A DNA stretch of 5,126 nt from NCBI GenBank assembly GCA_035601575.1, contig DATNNZ010000377.1, positions 1 to 5,126 of the forward strand, read 5' to 3'. Shown in pieces: positions 1 to 5,057 of this stretch (position 1 is its first letter; each line of letters begins with the position of its first letter). The position numbers and the translations under genes were made by a program. A model generated the notes under the pieces. The model was given only the letters and a program-made list of their open reading frames with translations, did no database searches and was not told where the DNA came from. This DNA is from DASTDH01 sp035601575. GTDB taxonomy: Bacteria; Verrucomicrobiota; Verrucomicrobiia; Chthoniobacterales; JAFAMB01.

Positions 1-133
1 ACCGGTTGATTCTTTTTCTCAGGGGGGAGAGCAATTCCCGAGAATACGCATCTCTTTTGAAATGGTTCAACACTTTTTCAAAAAACGTATGATAAACAAT
101 GTTTGTGAGAATTACCAGTAATCTTGCCAGAAC

Positions 134-287
134 GTGGATCACGTTTCCGTTTCGGATGGCGGCAAGGGTACAATTGTCCGCTGGAGCTTTGATCATCCGT
201 GGGAAAGTGTGCGAAGTGTTGTGCTAGACAACCTTTCTCGGCTGGCGCGACGACAAAAATCCGAAAGAAGTGGTGCTGAAGGTTTGA
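134..287 (+). pseudogene. possible frameshifted remnant of an unknown protein
   Basis: From GTG 134 the frame reads VDHVSVSDGGKGTIVRWSFD, which is protein-like. The D-GG-K-GT-V pattern resembles the last strand of GHKL/RsbW-type ATPase domains, but this is only a resemblance. Around 240 the convincing frame moves by one: the next frame reads LGWRDDKNPKEVVLKV and stops at TGA 285-287, while the original frame runs on into low-quality sequence to 406. An in-frame TAA at 119-121 cuts off anything upstream, and I see no ribosome-binding site. I read this as the tail of a decayed gene with one frameshift. Chance coding is a real alternative, and the function is unknown. Confidence 0.22.
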
Positions 288-378
288 TCGCCGGAAGAAT
301 CACTCTCGGCTTCCGCCCGAGTTGGAGCACGCCGCTACGATCAAGTCCCCCGGGGGGCGAGAAATCCGTATTTGGCCT

Positions 379-669
379 TCAACAATTTTCGAGTCCTGAA
401 ATGTGATTTTGGCAACCCGGATCAAGACTTTGTATGTCCCGGATCCCGCCAAGGTTCGAAATCTCCCGCAACCCTTTTTCCCTCCGAAATGGGAGATTAC
501 CGAGATTTGCGCCCGGCTCCTCGTACCGAAACCTTGGTCCTCCATGCGCGTTTGACTGCCGCCGATGAGACGGCGGCTTAGTGGCGACCGGCGGGGTGCT
601 TGGGTTCTGGAAAGAAATCCAGAAGATGAATCCAAAGCCGATGACGATCCCGAACAGTAAAGAGGGCAT
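379..669 (-). CDS. small single-helix membrane protein, hypothetical
   Basis: 96 aa from the ATG at 669-667, which lies 2 nt after the stop of the two-helix gene (TAG-AC-ATG), so translation is probably coupled. Residues 3-20 form one strong hydrophobic helix (LLFGIVIGFGFIFWI), followed by a Pro/Thr/Lys linker (about 22-32) and a basic, low-hydrophobicity tail. The topology would be a short N-terminal anchor with the tail on one side of the membrane. The N-terminal third is much more convincing than the rest. A competing frame (300-635, same strand) and a + strand frame (372-581) also stay open here, so the true C-terminus could be shorter or frameshifted. I do not recognise the family. Confidence 0.42.
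   Translation of the reverse strand: MPSLLFGIVIGFGFIFWISFQNPSTPPVATKPPSHRRQSNAHGGPRFRYEEPGANLGNLPFRREKGLREISNLGGIRDIQSLDPGCQNHISGLENC
558..577. repeat. perfect 7-bp GC hairpin
   Basis: GCCGCCG (558-564), loop ATGAGA, CGGCGGC (571-577). There is no T-tract on either side, so it does not look like an intrinsic terminator. It falls inside the linker of the - strand single-helix protein. It may be a REP-like element or simple chance in GC-rich codons. Confidence 0.55.
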
Positions 670-671
670 GT

Positions 672-923
672 CTAATTAACAGGGGAGTGCGGGTGTGTTG
701 TCACAGCGCAGAAGATTATAAAGAGTACTCCGAATCCGAACAGACTCCCGAAATACAGCCAATGGGTGGGAGTCATCCGAAAGGAACCGCGGGGATTATT
801 CCAATCGTAATCTCGATCGGCAAACTCAAAGGCGTCAGCAATCATCTGGAAAAATGCCCAGACACCCGCGAGGTTGAGTGCTGTAATAGCCAACTTTTCA
901 AAGGCCATTAGGAATCTATGCAT
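672..923 (-). CDS. two-helix small membrane protein, hypothetical
   Basis: 83 aa from the ATG at 923-921; a second in-frame ATG at 908-906 would give 78 aa. Two hydrophobic segments are clear, at about residues 8-29 (LAITALNLAGVWAFFQMIA) and 53-74 (THWLYFGSLFGFGVLFIIF). They are separated by a polar, acidic then aromatic loop (DAFEFADRDYDWNNPRGS), a good two-pass inner-membrane pattern. The frame stays open further upstream to 1142, but that part is antisense-like text lying over the OB-fold remnant, so I reject the longer start. The start codon overlaps the end of that remnant by 8 nt, and the next gene begins 2 nt after this stop. No Shine-Dalgarno sequence is visible, which fits translational coupling. 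The function is unknown and I do not recognise the family. Confidence 0.62.
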   Translation of the reverse strand: MHRFLMAFEKLAITALNLAGVWAFFQMIADAFEFADRDYDWNNPRGSFRMTPTHWLYFGSLFGFGVLFIIFCAVTTHPHSPVN

Positions 924-1110
924 ACGAGTACATTTCGTGTTCAGCGGAGTCTTCGACGGGCGAAGAATTCGGAATCCAGCCGGTAAAACTCTGGTTCGGA
1001 TAAGCTGCCCCGATATCGAGGAACGTGTTCCCGCTTTCGGAAGTGAAAACCTTGGCAATGACGCCTTCCACTGTTGCCCATTCGTTAATACGCGCTGTTG
1101 CTTCGTCGGA
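916..1110 (-). pseudogene. truncated OB-fold protein remnant
   Basis: This frame has no good start codon, but its 64 residues read like a known small OB-fold family. After DEATARINEW comes VEGVIAKVFTSESGNTFLDI and then GAAYPNQSFTGWIP, matching the family style of an EA..H..E-ATVEG opening, an SGN-FL-G strand and a YPNQ-FT-W/I strand. Members I remember are usually exported and at least 100 aa, with a further strand pair after the WIP segment. Here both ends are missing. An in-frame TGA (1113-1111) sits just before SDEATARINE, with a second TGA about 30 nt further upstream, and the frame ends at TAG 918-916 with no second half. In another frame an ATG at 1183-1181 starts a short hydrophobic stretch (MLLMLTGA) that could be an old signal peptide, implying a frameshift. 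Loss of function is likely. Family assignment is from memory. Confidence 0.6.
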
Positions 1111-1181
1111 TCAAACGTTCGCTTGATCTGTTTCAGGCACACTTCAAACTTCCGTGGGGTGCGCCTGTTAGCATTAATAAC

Positions 1182-1394
1182 ATGATGAAGGATTCAACTT
1201 TGGTGCAGGTTCTGCCGCTTAGGACTCCCTTCGAGTTTGATCGCACTCACCCGGTAGAGTTCAATCTGGATCGTTTACGGCATTTGCGCCAAGCATTCGC
1301 TGAGCTGCGCCCGGTGGTCGAAGCCGAGCCCGGCCTCGTGCTTCAATCGCCCGCGTCCGCACCAGAGTTGACCGATGTCAGCGCAGCAGCGTGA
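1182..1394 (+). CDS. hypothetical 70-aa protein
   Basis: Starts at paired ATG codons (1182 and 1185); the frame is open upstream to 1098, but that part lies over the OB-fold remnant on the other strand. The protein is mildly acidic, with a central amphipathic stretch (LDRLRHLRQAFAELRPVVEA, about residues 29-48) and an Ala/Pro/Ser-rich tail. I recognise no domain. No ribosome-binding site is visible. The stop codon TGA overlaps the GTG of the next frame by 4 nt (GTGA), which often marks coupled genes. The opposite strand is also partly open here, so coding is uncertain. Confidence 0.35.
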   Translation: MMKDSTLVQVLPLRTPFEFDRTHPVEFNLDRLRHLRQAFAELRPVVEAEPGLVLQSPASAPELTDVSAAA

Positions 1395-1588
1395 TTCGCG
1401 ATCGGTCAATGGTCGCATGGGTCAGCCGGCGGCCCTTGTCCGTTGGCCGGCGAGGCAGCGTGACGATCAATTCAGGCGCGTTTGCAACACCTTGTGATGG
1501 GATTTCGGTACACCTGACGAAAGCCGTTTGTACGGCTCGTGACAGCTTGCGAAGCTGGATCAGTGGCCCGGCCCACCCCCGGTGTTAA
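1391..1588 (+). CDS. doubtful 65-aa basic reading frame
   Basis: GTG start inside the 4-nt overlap with the preceding frame. The product is basic, has no hydrophobic segment and matches nothing I know. The opposite strand carries an equally open frame of 68 codons without ATG, from just downstream of the TAA at 1587-1585 to TGA 1380-1378, that includes the protein-like stretch NAPELIVTLPRRPTDKGRRL. At most one of the two is real. The nested inverted repeats within the segment may instead mean that it is structured non-coding DNA. Kept mainly for the overlap. Confidence 0.18.
   Translation: MIRDRSMVAWVSRRPLSVGRRGSVTINSGAFATPCDGISVHLTKAVCTARDSLRSWISGPAHPRC
1486..1586. repeat. nested inverted repeats with two internal hairpins
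   Basis: Outer arms AACACC (1486-1491) and GGTGTT (1581-1586) enclose two adjacent hairpins. The first is AGCCGT-TTGT-ACGGCT (1522-1537), extended by ACG/CGT across a 2-nt bulge (1517-1540). The second is CAGCTT-GCG-AAGCTG (1543-1557). The layout could be a folded single-strand recombination site or a structured RNA. Integron attC was considered: the right core GTTAACT is one base off GTTRRRY, but the left core is poor. Confidence 0.42.
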
Positions 1589-1611
1589 CTGAACGTATTT
1601 GACTTGTGTTT

Positions 1612-2007
1612 CTACTCAGGTTCCGCCCTGGGCCTGCCACGGACCACAAAACCTCGGACATCAACCAAAATGTCCCACACTCTGCTCGGTCGAGAAGGCC
1701 CGCCGATTCTTCCACTCGCCGCGCACAGCAGTTGGAGCGGTAAAATCGGTCCTACTCCGGCTGCGGCCACCAGGCTCAAAACCGGGCGTAGTTCATTCTG
1801 CCACCTTTTAGGATCAGTGGCACCCGCTTGACGAAGAACGCTGTCGTAAATTTCGACTAGTTCTCCAGGCAGAGTCCCCTCAGCAGCGGTCGGCAACATC
1901 GATGCCAAGTCGGCAAGCAAACGAGCGACTAACCAGCTGCCGCCCGCTTTTCTAGTCGCAAGCGGAAAAAGGGCAATCGACCGTCGGTACGGAATAGCCG
2001 CGAGCAC
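1612..2007 (-). pseudogene. internal fragment of a STAND/NACHT-type NTPase
   Basis: 131 residues from a GTG at 2007-2005, with an in-frame TGA 9 nt upstream. Residues 23-36 (GSWLVARLLADLAS) match the segment after the NTPase core, usually GNFLVARLLA. Residues 46-60 (LPGELVEIYDSVLRQ) match the L-P-L-Y-D-L helix, and residues 67-98 (KRWQNELRPVLSLVAAAGVG, then PLQLL) match the R-W-RPVL-LAAA winged-helix part that precedes WD40 or other repeats. The Walker A and B region is absent upstream and no repeats follow the TAG at 1614-1612, so this is an orphan middle piece of a protein that is normally many hundreds of residues long. The first 20 residues are probably out-of-register sequence. STAND NTPases act as switch proteins, many of them in antiphage defence. 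The fragment alone should be inactive. Confidence 0.6.
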
Positions 2008-2051
2008 CCGGCTTTTTCACCCCTAGTGACCCCGAGTGACGCCTCCGCAGG

Positions 2052-2288
2052 TCAGGTCACTTTCAGGAAAACCTCGTCGCCGTTTCTCTCTGAATAGTCT
2101 TTGAGATAGGCTTGAAACGGCTCGCTGGCGAAGTAAACAGCAGCTGCGCTATTTCTGGGTGCTTCCAGACAGAGCTTCCCACCCTCCTCGTAAAAGCCCT
2201 TTAAGCCGCGCAAGAGGGAAAACTCCACAGGGTAGTAGGCTCTTAATTCGCTCTCTAATGGTCGAAAAACTTTTTCAATGTGTTTCAT
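2052..2288 (-). CDS. hypothetical 78-aa soluble protein
   Basis: ATG at 2288-2286; stop TGA at 2054-2052. The composition is typical of a real cytosolic protein: alternating charged and hydrophobic residues, aromatic positions (AYYPVEFSLL at about 17-26, and AAAVYFASEPFQAYLKDY at about 48-65) and a charged tail (ERNGDEVFLKV). No membrane segment, signal peptide or metal-binding motif is seen. The + strand frame over it is a shadow. No clear ribosome-binding site stands before the ATG; the nearest purine-rich run, GTGAGG, is about 19 nt away. A 44-nt gap separates it from the STAND fragment downstream on the same strand. I do not recognise the family and infer no function. Confidence 0.58.
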   Translation of the reverse strand: MKHIEKVFRPLESELRAYYPVEFSLLRGLKGFYEEGGKLCLEAPRNSAAAVYFASEPFQAYLKDYSERNGDEVFLKVT

Positions 2289-2533
2289 CGGATTGGTTAA
2301 GGTTTAGCCTCACCCTACGACTGTTTTGCAGCGGATCAACTATATATGGTATGCTGACATGCTGCAGGACACTACAGATGGTGTTCTAGTAATTTTTCTG
2401 CGGCAGACTCCTAATTTTGGTTCGGCAAAGACCTTTGCTACGGATTACGGAAGATGGACCCTCATCACTCGCACACACTTGATGACCAGCGAGGTTGCCC
2501 AATCGCGATAAGCCGTTATAGCGCAAGGCCACT
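2289..2533. other. non-coding spacer, weak open frames only
   Basis: No convincing gene. A + strand frame (ATG 2359 to TAA 2511, starting MLQDTTDGVLVIFLRQ) and a - strand frame overlapping the DUF4145 gene's end are open but unrecognised. An AT-rich patch (ACTATATATGGTATGC, about 2339-2354) may hold a promoter. An 8-base direct repeat TTATAGCG occurs at 2516-2523 and 2534-2541; the second copy covers the DUF4145 stop codon. Confidence 0.4.
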
Positions 2534-3139
2534 TTATAGCGTGTGCTCTTTGTCTGATGGCGAAGATGCCTTCGCTCGGCGCTTCTTGAAACTCTCGATT
2601 TTGTCCCGGTAGGTGAATACATACTCAATCAGCGCCTCGGTAAATTCGAGCGTATCCTGAGCATCTTCTGGCGATACCACGAACTCGACTCCGTGAGCCG
2701 CTTCGTTGCCAATCGTTCTCAATGCCTCCGCCCATTCAAACAGCCTGCCCTCGATGACCCCATTCTCTTTCAGTTTCTTTAATTGAGCGGCCAGTGTGCC
2801 CGATTTTACTCCGTGCTCCGAGCAAACACCTTCCAAGGTTTTTCGACACATAATCGCGGCAGCAGTCGGAGCCTTGGAGCGAAGGCAAATGCGAGCCTCA
2901 GTAAAGGCTTGTCGTATTCTTTTTGGAACTGAGCAATGCAAACTCCTGTCCCTCGGTGGATAAATTCTGACCGGCGTTCCCCAGCCATCGCCTGGTTCTA
3001 TGTTATCCTCATAGCCAAGACGGGTTATTCCGTGTCCACCCAAATACGAACGCCCGCGCAAGGGTGACCGGGTTAAACTCAAGTTGTGCTTGGAATTGAG
3101 GCCAGGTAAAAGACGACGGAGTTTGCGAACGTACATCAT
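2534..3139 (-). CDS. DUF4145-domain protein
   Basis: 201 aa from the double ATG at 3139-3134. I prefer this start over the ATG at 3175 because AGGA stands 6 nt upstream. Residues about 58-185 are a clear DUF4145 domain. It opens with IYPPRDRSLHCSVPKRIRQA and EAR, continues with TAAAIMCRKTLEGVCSEHGV, then IEGRLFEWAEALRTIGNEAA and H149, and ends EDAQDTLEFTEALIEYVFTY-RDK before a basic tail. The R141-x-x-G-N-x-x-x-H149 signature is conserved. From memory, the family is all-helical, HEPN-like, and often sits beside or inside restriction and defence proteins; its activity is not established. Relatives usually carry a Cys-x-x-Cys zinc-ribbon at the N-terminus. Here residues 1-57 are basic and lack Cys pairs, suggesting truncation or a frameshift upstream of YEDNIEPGDGWG. 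The domain call is firm; the role is open. Confidence 0.85.
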   Translation of the reverse strand: MMYVRKLRRLLPGLNSKHNLSLTRSPLRGRSYLGGHGITRLGYEDNIEPGDGWGTPVRIYPPRDRSLHCSVPKRIRQAFTEARICLRSKAPTAAAIMCRKTLEGVCSEHGVKSGTLAAQLKKLKENGVIEGRLFEWAEALRTIGNEAAHGVEFVVSPEDAQDTLEFTEALIEYVFTYRDKIESFKKRRAKASSPSDKEHTL

Positions 3140-3145
3140 CCGCTT

Positions 3146-3149
3146 TCCT
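3146..3149 (-). promoter_or_regulatory. ribosome-binding site of the DUF4145 gene
   Basis: AGGA on the - strand (TCCT on +), 6 nt before the ATG at 3139-3137. No comparable site precedes the longer start at 3175, so it decides the start. Confidence 0.5.
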
Positions 3150-3263
3150 GGCGACGGTCTGGATCGAGAGAACATTCACGATATCACGGATTACGATTCA
3201 TGATTCGTCAGCCAGAATACGAGAAAGAATGCCGATGGATACGAGCTTCAATGCGAGATTGGA

Positions 3264-3458
3264 TTGGGGAAGAACGAGGGGAAGGAATTAAGACGCTTCT
3301 ATCTGCTCGAAGCTGAATTCCGCATCGAGTGCGGCAAACTGTACTATTTGTTTCTTAACAATTTATTCGTTACAGACGAACCGATGCTGTTGTCCGAAGC
3401 CTTGACTCTGGCTAAGCAAATACTCACAGTTTCCGACGACAACCCCTCACTGAATTAG
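3264..3458 (+). CDS. hypothetical 64-aa protein
   Basis: The frame is open from 3204, after TGA 3201-3203. The only early start is TTG 3264, with a weak GAG 6 nt upstream; the first ATG is at 3384. The sequence is strongly protein-like: a charged start, an aromatic-rich middle (FYLLEAEFRIECGKLYYLFL) and a helical end (MLLSEALTLAKQILTVSDDN). Upstream in the next frame is a short ORF from ATG 3200 (MIRQPEYEKECRWIRASMRD, ending at TGA about 3311) that could be the displaced N-terminus if a frameshift lies near 3290. It diverges from the DUF4145 gene and ends 4 nt before the microprotein gene. No family recognised. Confidence 0.48.
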   Translation: MGKNEGKELRRFYLLEAEFRIECGKLYYLFLNNLFVTDEPMLLSEALTLAKQILTVSDDNPSLN

Positions 3459-3462
3459 TCGT

Positions 3463-3552
3463 ATGCCGACCAAGCCGAAACTCATCGCCGTAATCACGAT
3501 CGGAGCGAACGTCTTGCTATTCGTCGCGTTGTACCTGTTACTCCGCCACTAG
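3463..3552 (+). CDS. 29-aa single-helix membrane microprotein
   Basis: ATG 3463 to TAG 3552. A basic N-terminus (MPTKPK) is followed by one hydrophobic helix, about residues 7-27 (LIAVITIGANVLLFVALYLL), and a final Arg-His. The positive start predicts N-in, C-out orientation. It begins 4 nt after the stop of the 64-aa gene and has no ribosome-binding site of its own, so coupling is likely. Too short to assign to a family; chance is possible, but the run of hydrophobic codons bounded by a basic start and a prompt stop is suggestive. Confidence 0.48.
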   Translation: MPTKPKLIAVITIGANVLLFVALYLLLRH

Positions 3553-3611
3553 ATTCCCTAGAGTACCGAATGTGAGCGCGACAATCAAAGAAAAGAGTGA
3601 AAGAAAACGCC

Positions 3612-3625
3612 CCCAGCTTCGTGGG
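3612..3625. terminator. weak bidirectional terminator candidate
   Basis: CCCA (3612-3615), loop GCTTCG, TGGG (3622-3625), between the convergent microprotein and integrase genes. Read on the - strand it is followed by a T-rich run (plus-strand complement of 3587-3609). The stem is only 4 bp, so this is tentative. Confidence 0.2.
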
Positions 3626-3680
3626 TTATAAAGAAAACGGAGCACCACCTGGATGTCCCGCCTTCTATGGATGCCAGACG

Positions 3681-3703
3681 GACGCTACCGTAGAACGGGC
3701 GTC
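3681..3703. repeat. hairpin overlapping the integrase stop codon
   Basis: GACGC (3681-3685) pairs with GCGTC (3699-3703), and CCGT (3688-3691) with ACGG (3695-3698), with loop AGA and a 2-nt bulge (TA). The outer arm overlaps the integrase TGA. There is no T-tract. It could slow the 3' end of the mRNA or be part of an attachment site; neither is shown. Confidence 0.4.
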
Positions 3704-4829
3704 AGGGACGAATGGCCCAATATTTTAAGGCGTCTTCTTTCGTAACCACTTCCCAGTAATCCTTCCGTAGTATTTCGACGGAGTGATCCGCCTGAACCGC
3801 GCTCCACTCGAACCCCTTAGAAGCTACCGCGTACGAGCAGAAAGAGTGGCGTAGGGCGTTCTGGTGCCAGGGACGGTTATCGGAGTTCTGCGTCGCGTTT
3901 TCGAAAGCGAGCTGTAGTTTCTTGTGGGGCATCACAGAACCTTCGTTCTGTTCGTGTGGCTTTAACCAAGCGGCAAGGTTCTCGGGTACGTCGATCAGCT
4001 TTCGTTTCCCGTTCTTCGATTTGTGCCAGGGAAGATCGATAAGCGACCGGTCCAACTTTACCTCCGACCAATCGAGCAGGATGATTTCTGAGCGTCGGAG
4101 TCCGGTAAACGCGTTCATAGCAAAGAAAGGTAGGAAATCCGTGTCCGCGACTTTCAGGAACTTCTCCATTTTCTCTGGCGTAAGGATAGCCACCTGGGTC
4201 GTTTTAGCGCTCGGATCGTTAAAAGTGGAGACTTTGGCGAACGGATCGCCGTCTAAGAGATTCCATTCTTGGGCGATCCCGAGGATATTTCCGATGTAGC
4301 CAAGATGCCGATTACGGGTCTTAACGGCTAAAGGTTGCGCGGCGAGCCAAGACTTTACTTCTGTCCCTTCCAGAAGCTTGACCGGAGTTTCGGCGAACCG
4401 CCCACGGAACTTCTTCAAGGTCTCCTTCATCGATCCGAAATGTCGGTCCTGGATTTCCCGGCAGTCTAAACGGCGTTGGAATTCCTCGGTTACTCGGTCG
4501 CAAAGTTCCGCTACCGAGATCGAGGAAGCCTGCCGGTCTAAATACTGAGTGTAAAACGAAACCGCATCGGAAATGCTCTTACCGTAGGGTGCTAGTCTTT
4601 CAGCTGCATCTATGGCTTGTATCCTAGCAACCGGAGAAAGAGAGACCTGGGTTCCGTGCGCTTTAATATCCGCATTGCGAGCGTCTGCAGTTGCGTTTGC
4701 CGCTTTCTCCGACTTAAACCAAAGTTGGATACGCTTATCTCCGGTAAAACCCCACACGTACCAATGACGACCGCGAAACGGCTTTTCGGAGTGCTTTACT
4801 TGGAAGAGAACAGGGCGATGACGCGGCAT
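3702..4829 (-). CDS. tyrosine recombinase / phage-type integrase
   Basis: 375 aa from the ATG at 4829-4827, preceded by AGG at 5-nt spacing; a GTG codon directly before it is a less likely start. Layout: N-terminal region with an arm-binding-like part (about 1-60), a helical core-binding domain (about 103-195: SISVAELCDRVTEEFQ to NLLDGDPF) and a C-terminal catalytic domain (about 215-375). Catalytic set: R245 in TGLRRSEI, a lysine in HKSKNGKRKL (K270 or K272), R327 and H328 in NALRHSF, H349 in ADHS and nucleophile Y358 in KDYWEVV, 9 residues after H349 as in XerD. The first His of box II (H-x-x-R) is Asn324; this is a known sort of substitution, so the enzyme may still be active. The length is normal and no frameshift is seen. 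It faces the + strand pair and has its own upstream control region. It probably mobilises or once mobilised this island. Confidence 0.94.
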   Translation of the reverse strand: MPRHRPVLFQVKHSEKPFRGRHWYVWGFTGDKRIQLWFKSEKAANATADARNADIKAHGTQVSLSPVARIQAIDAAERLAPYGKSISDAVSFYTQYLDRQASSISVAELCDRVTEEFQRRLDCREIQDRHFGSMKETLKKFRGRFAETPVKLLEGTEVKSWLAAQPLAVKTRNRHLGYIGNILGIAQEWNLLDGDPFAKVSTFNDPSAKTTQVAILTPEKMEKFLKVADTDFLPFFAMNAFTGLRRSEIILLDWSEVKLDRSLIDLPWHKSKNGKRKLIDVPENLAAWLKPHEQNEGSVMPHKKLQLAFENATQNSDNRPWHQNALRHSFCSYAVASKGFEWSAVQADHSVEILRKDYWEVVTKEDALKYWAIRP

Positions 4830-4886
4830 CACTACCTGTACGCTGATTTCCGGCCAGCCGCTAACTTTAAGATAACGCTAAACTGT

Positions 4887-4916
4887 ATTCTAGGCTCGTA
4901 AAACTCGTCTTTTCAC
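4887..4916 (-). promoter_or_regulatory. candidate integrase promoter
   Basis: On the - strand: GTGAAA (4916-4911, 4 of 6 matches to TTGACA), 18-nt spacer, TAGAAT (4892-4887, 5 of 6 to TATAAT). It would give a leader of about 50 nt before the ATG at 4829. It overlaps no other gene. Confidence 0.35.
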
Positions 4917-4927
4917 CTAGGCCTACC

Positions 4928-4959
4928 GGAGTTAACGGGGCTCGAAGCCGTTAAACTCC
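4928..4959. repeat. 11-12 bp inverted repeat upstream of the integrase
   Basis: GGAGTTAACGG (4928-4938) pairs with CCGTTAAACTCC (4948-4959) apart from one bulged A; the loop is GGCTCGAAG. There is no T-tract. It lies just upstream of the candidate -35 and may be an operator or an integrase/excisionase binding site. Confidence 0.5.
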
Positions 4960-5041
4960 CTGGGAAGATAAAGGCTACGCCCACTTAAGGCCCGGAAAAG
5001 AAGCTCTAATTTCTGAAAGTTTACGGGTCTTCATCGGTCGT

Positions 5042-5057
5042 TATCCGTCCATATCCG
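5042..5057. repeat. two TATCCG copies at 10-nt period
   Basis: TATCCG at 5042-5047 and 5052-5057, one helical turn apart. Such spacing fits same-face protein binding, but two six-base copies can easily arise by chance. Confidence 0.25.

Noticed and set aside
924..1142. N-terminal extension of the - strand membrane protein to 1142
   Set aside because: This part is basic, low-complexity text in a frame that overlies the OB-fold remnant; the protein-like part starts at the ATG at 923.
1482..1592. Integron attC site
   Set aside because: The right core (GTTAACT) is one base off the consensus, but the left core does not fit RYYYAAC and no integron integrase or cassette array is present.
2026..2060. 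Inverted repeat GTGACC / GGTCAC as a terminator of the 78-aa gene
   Set aside because: Only 6 bp with a 23-nt loop, overlapping the stop codon and lacking a T-tract.
2326..2354. + strand promoter TTGCAG-18-TATGCT
   Set aside because: Match is moderate and no convincing + strand gene follows it.
2386..2628. 80-aa - strand frame overlapping the 3' end of the DUF4145 gene
   Set aside because: Overlaps a firm gene in another frame, is rich in Arg and Ser and shows no recognisable motif.
3877..4071. Open frames inside the integrase gene, both strands (also 3922-4299, 4321-4503, 4617-4901)
   Set aside because: All are shadows of the long, motif-complete integrase frame.
4936..4952. tRNA T-arm-like text (GGGGCTCGAAGCCG) near the integrase
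   Set aside because: The loop does not begin TTC, the stem does not pair as a T-arm, and no acceptor, D or anticodon arms can be found around it.
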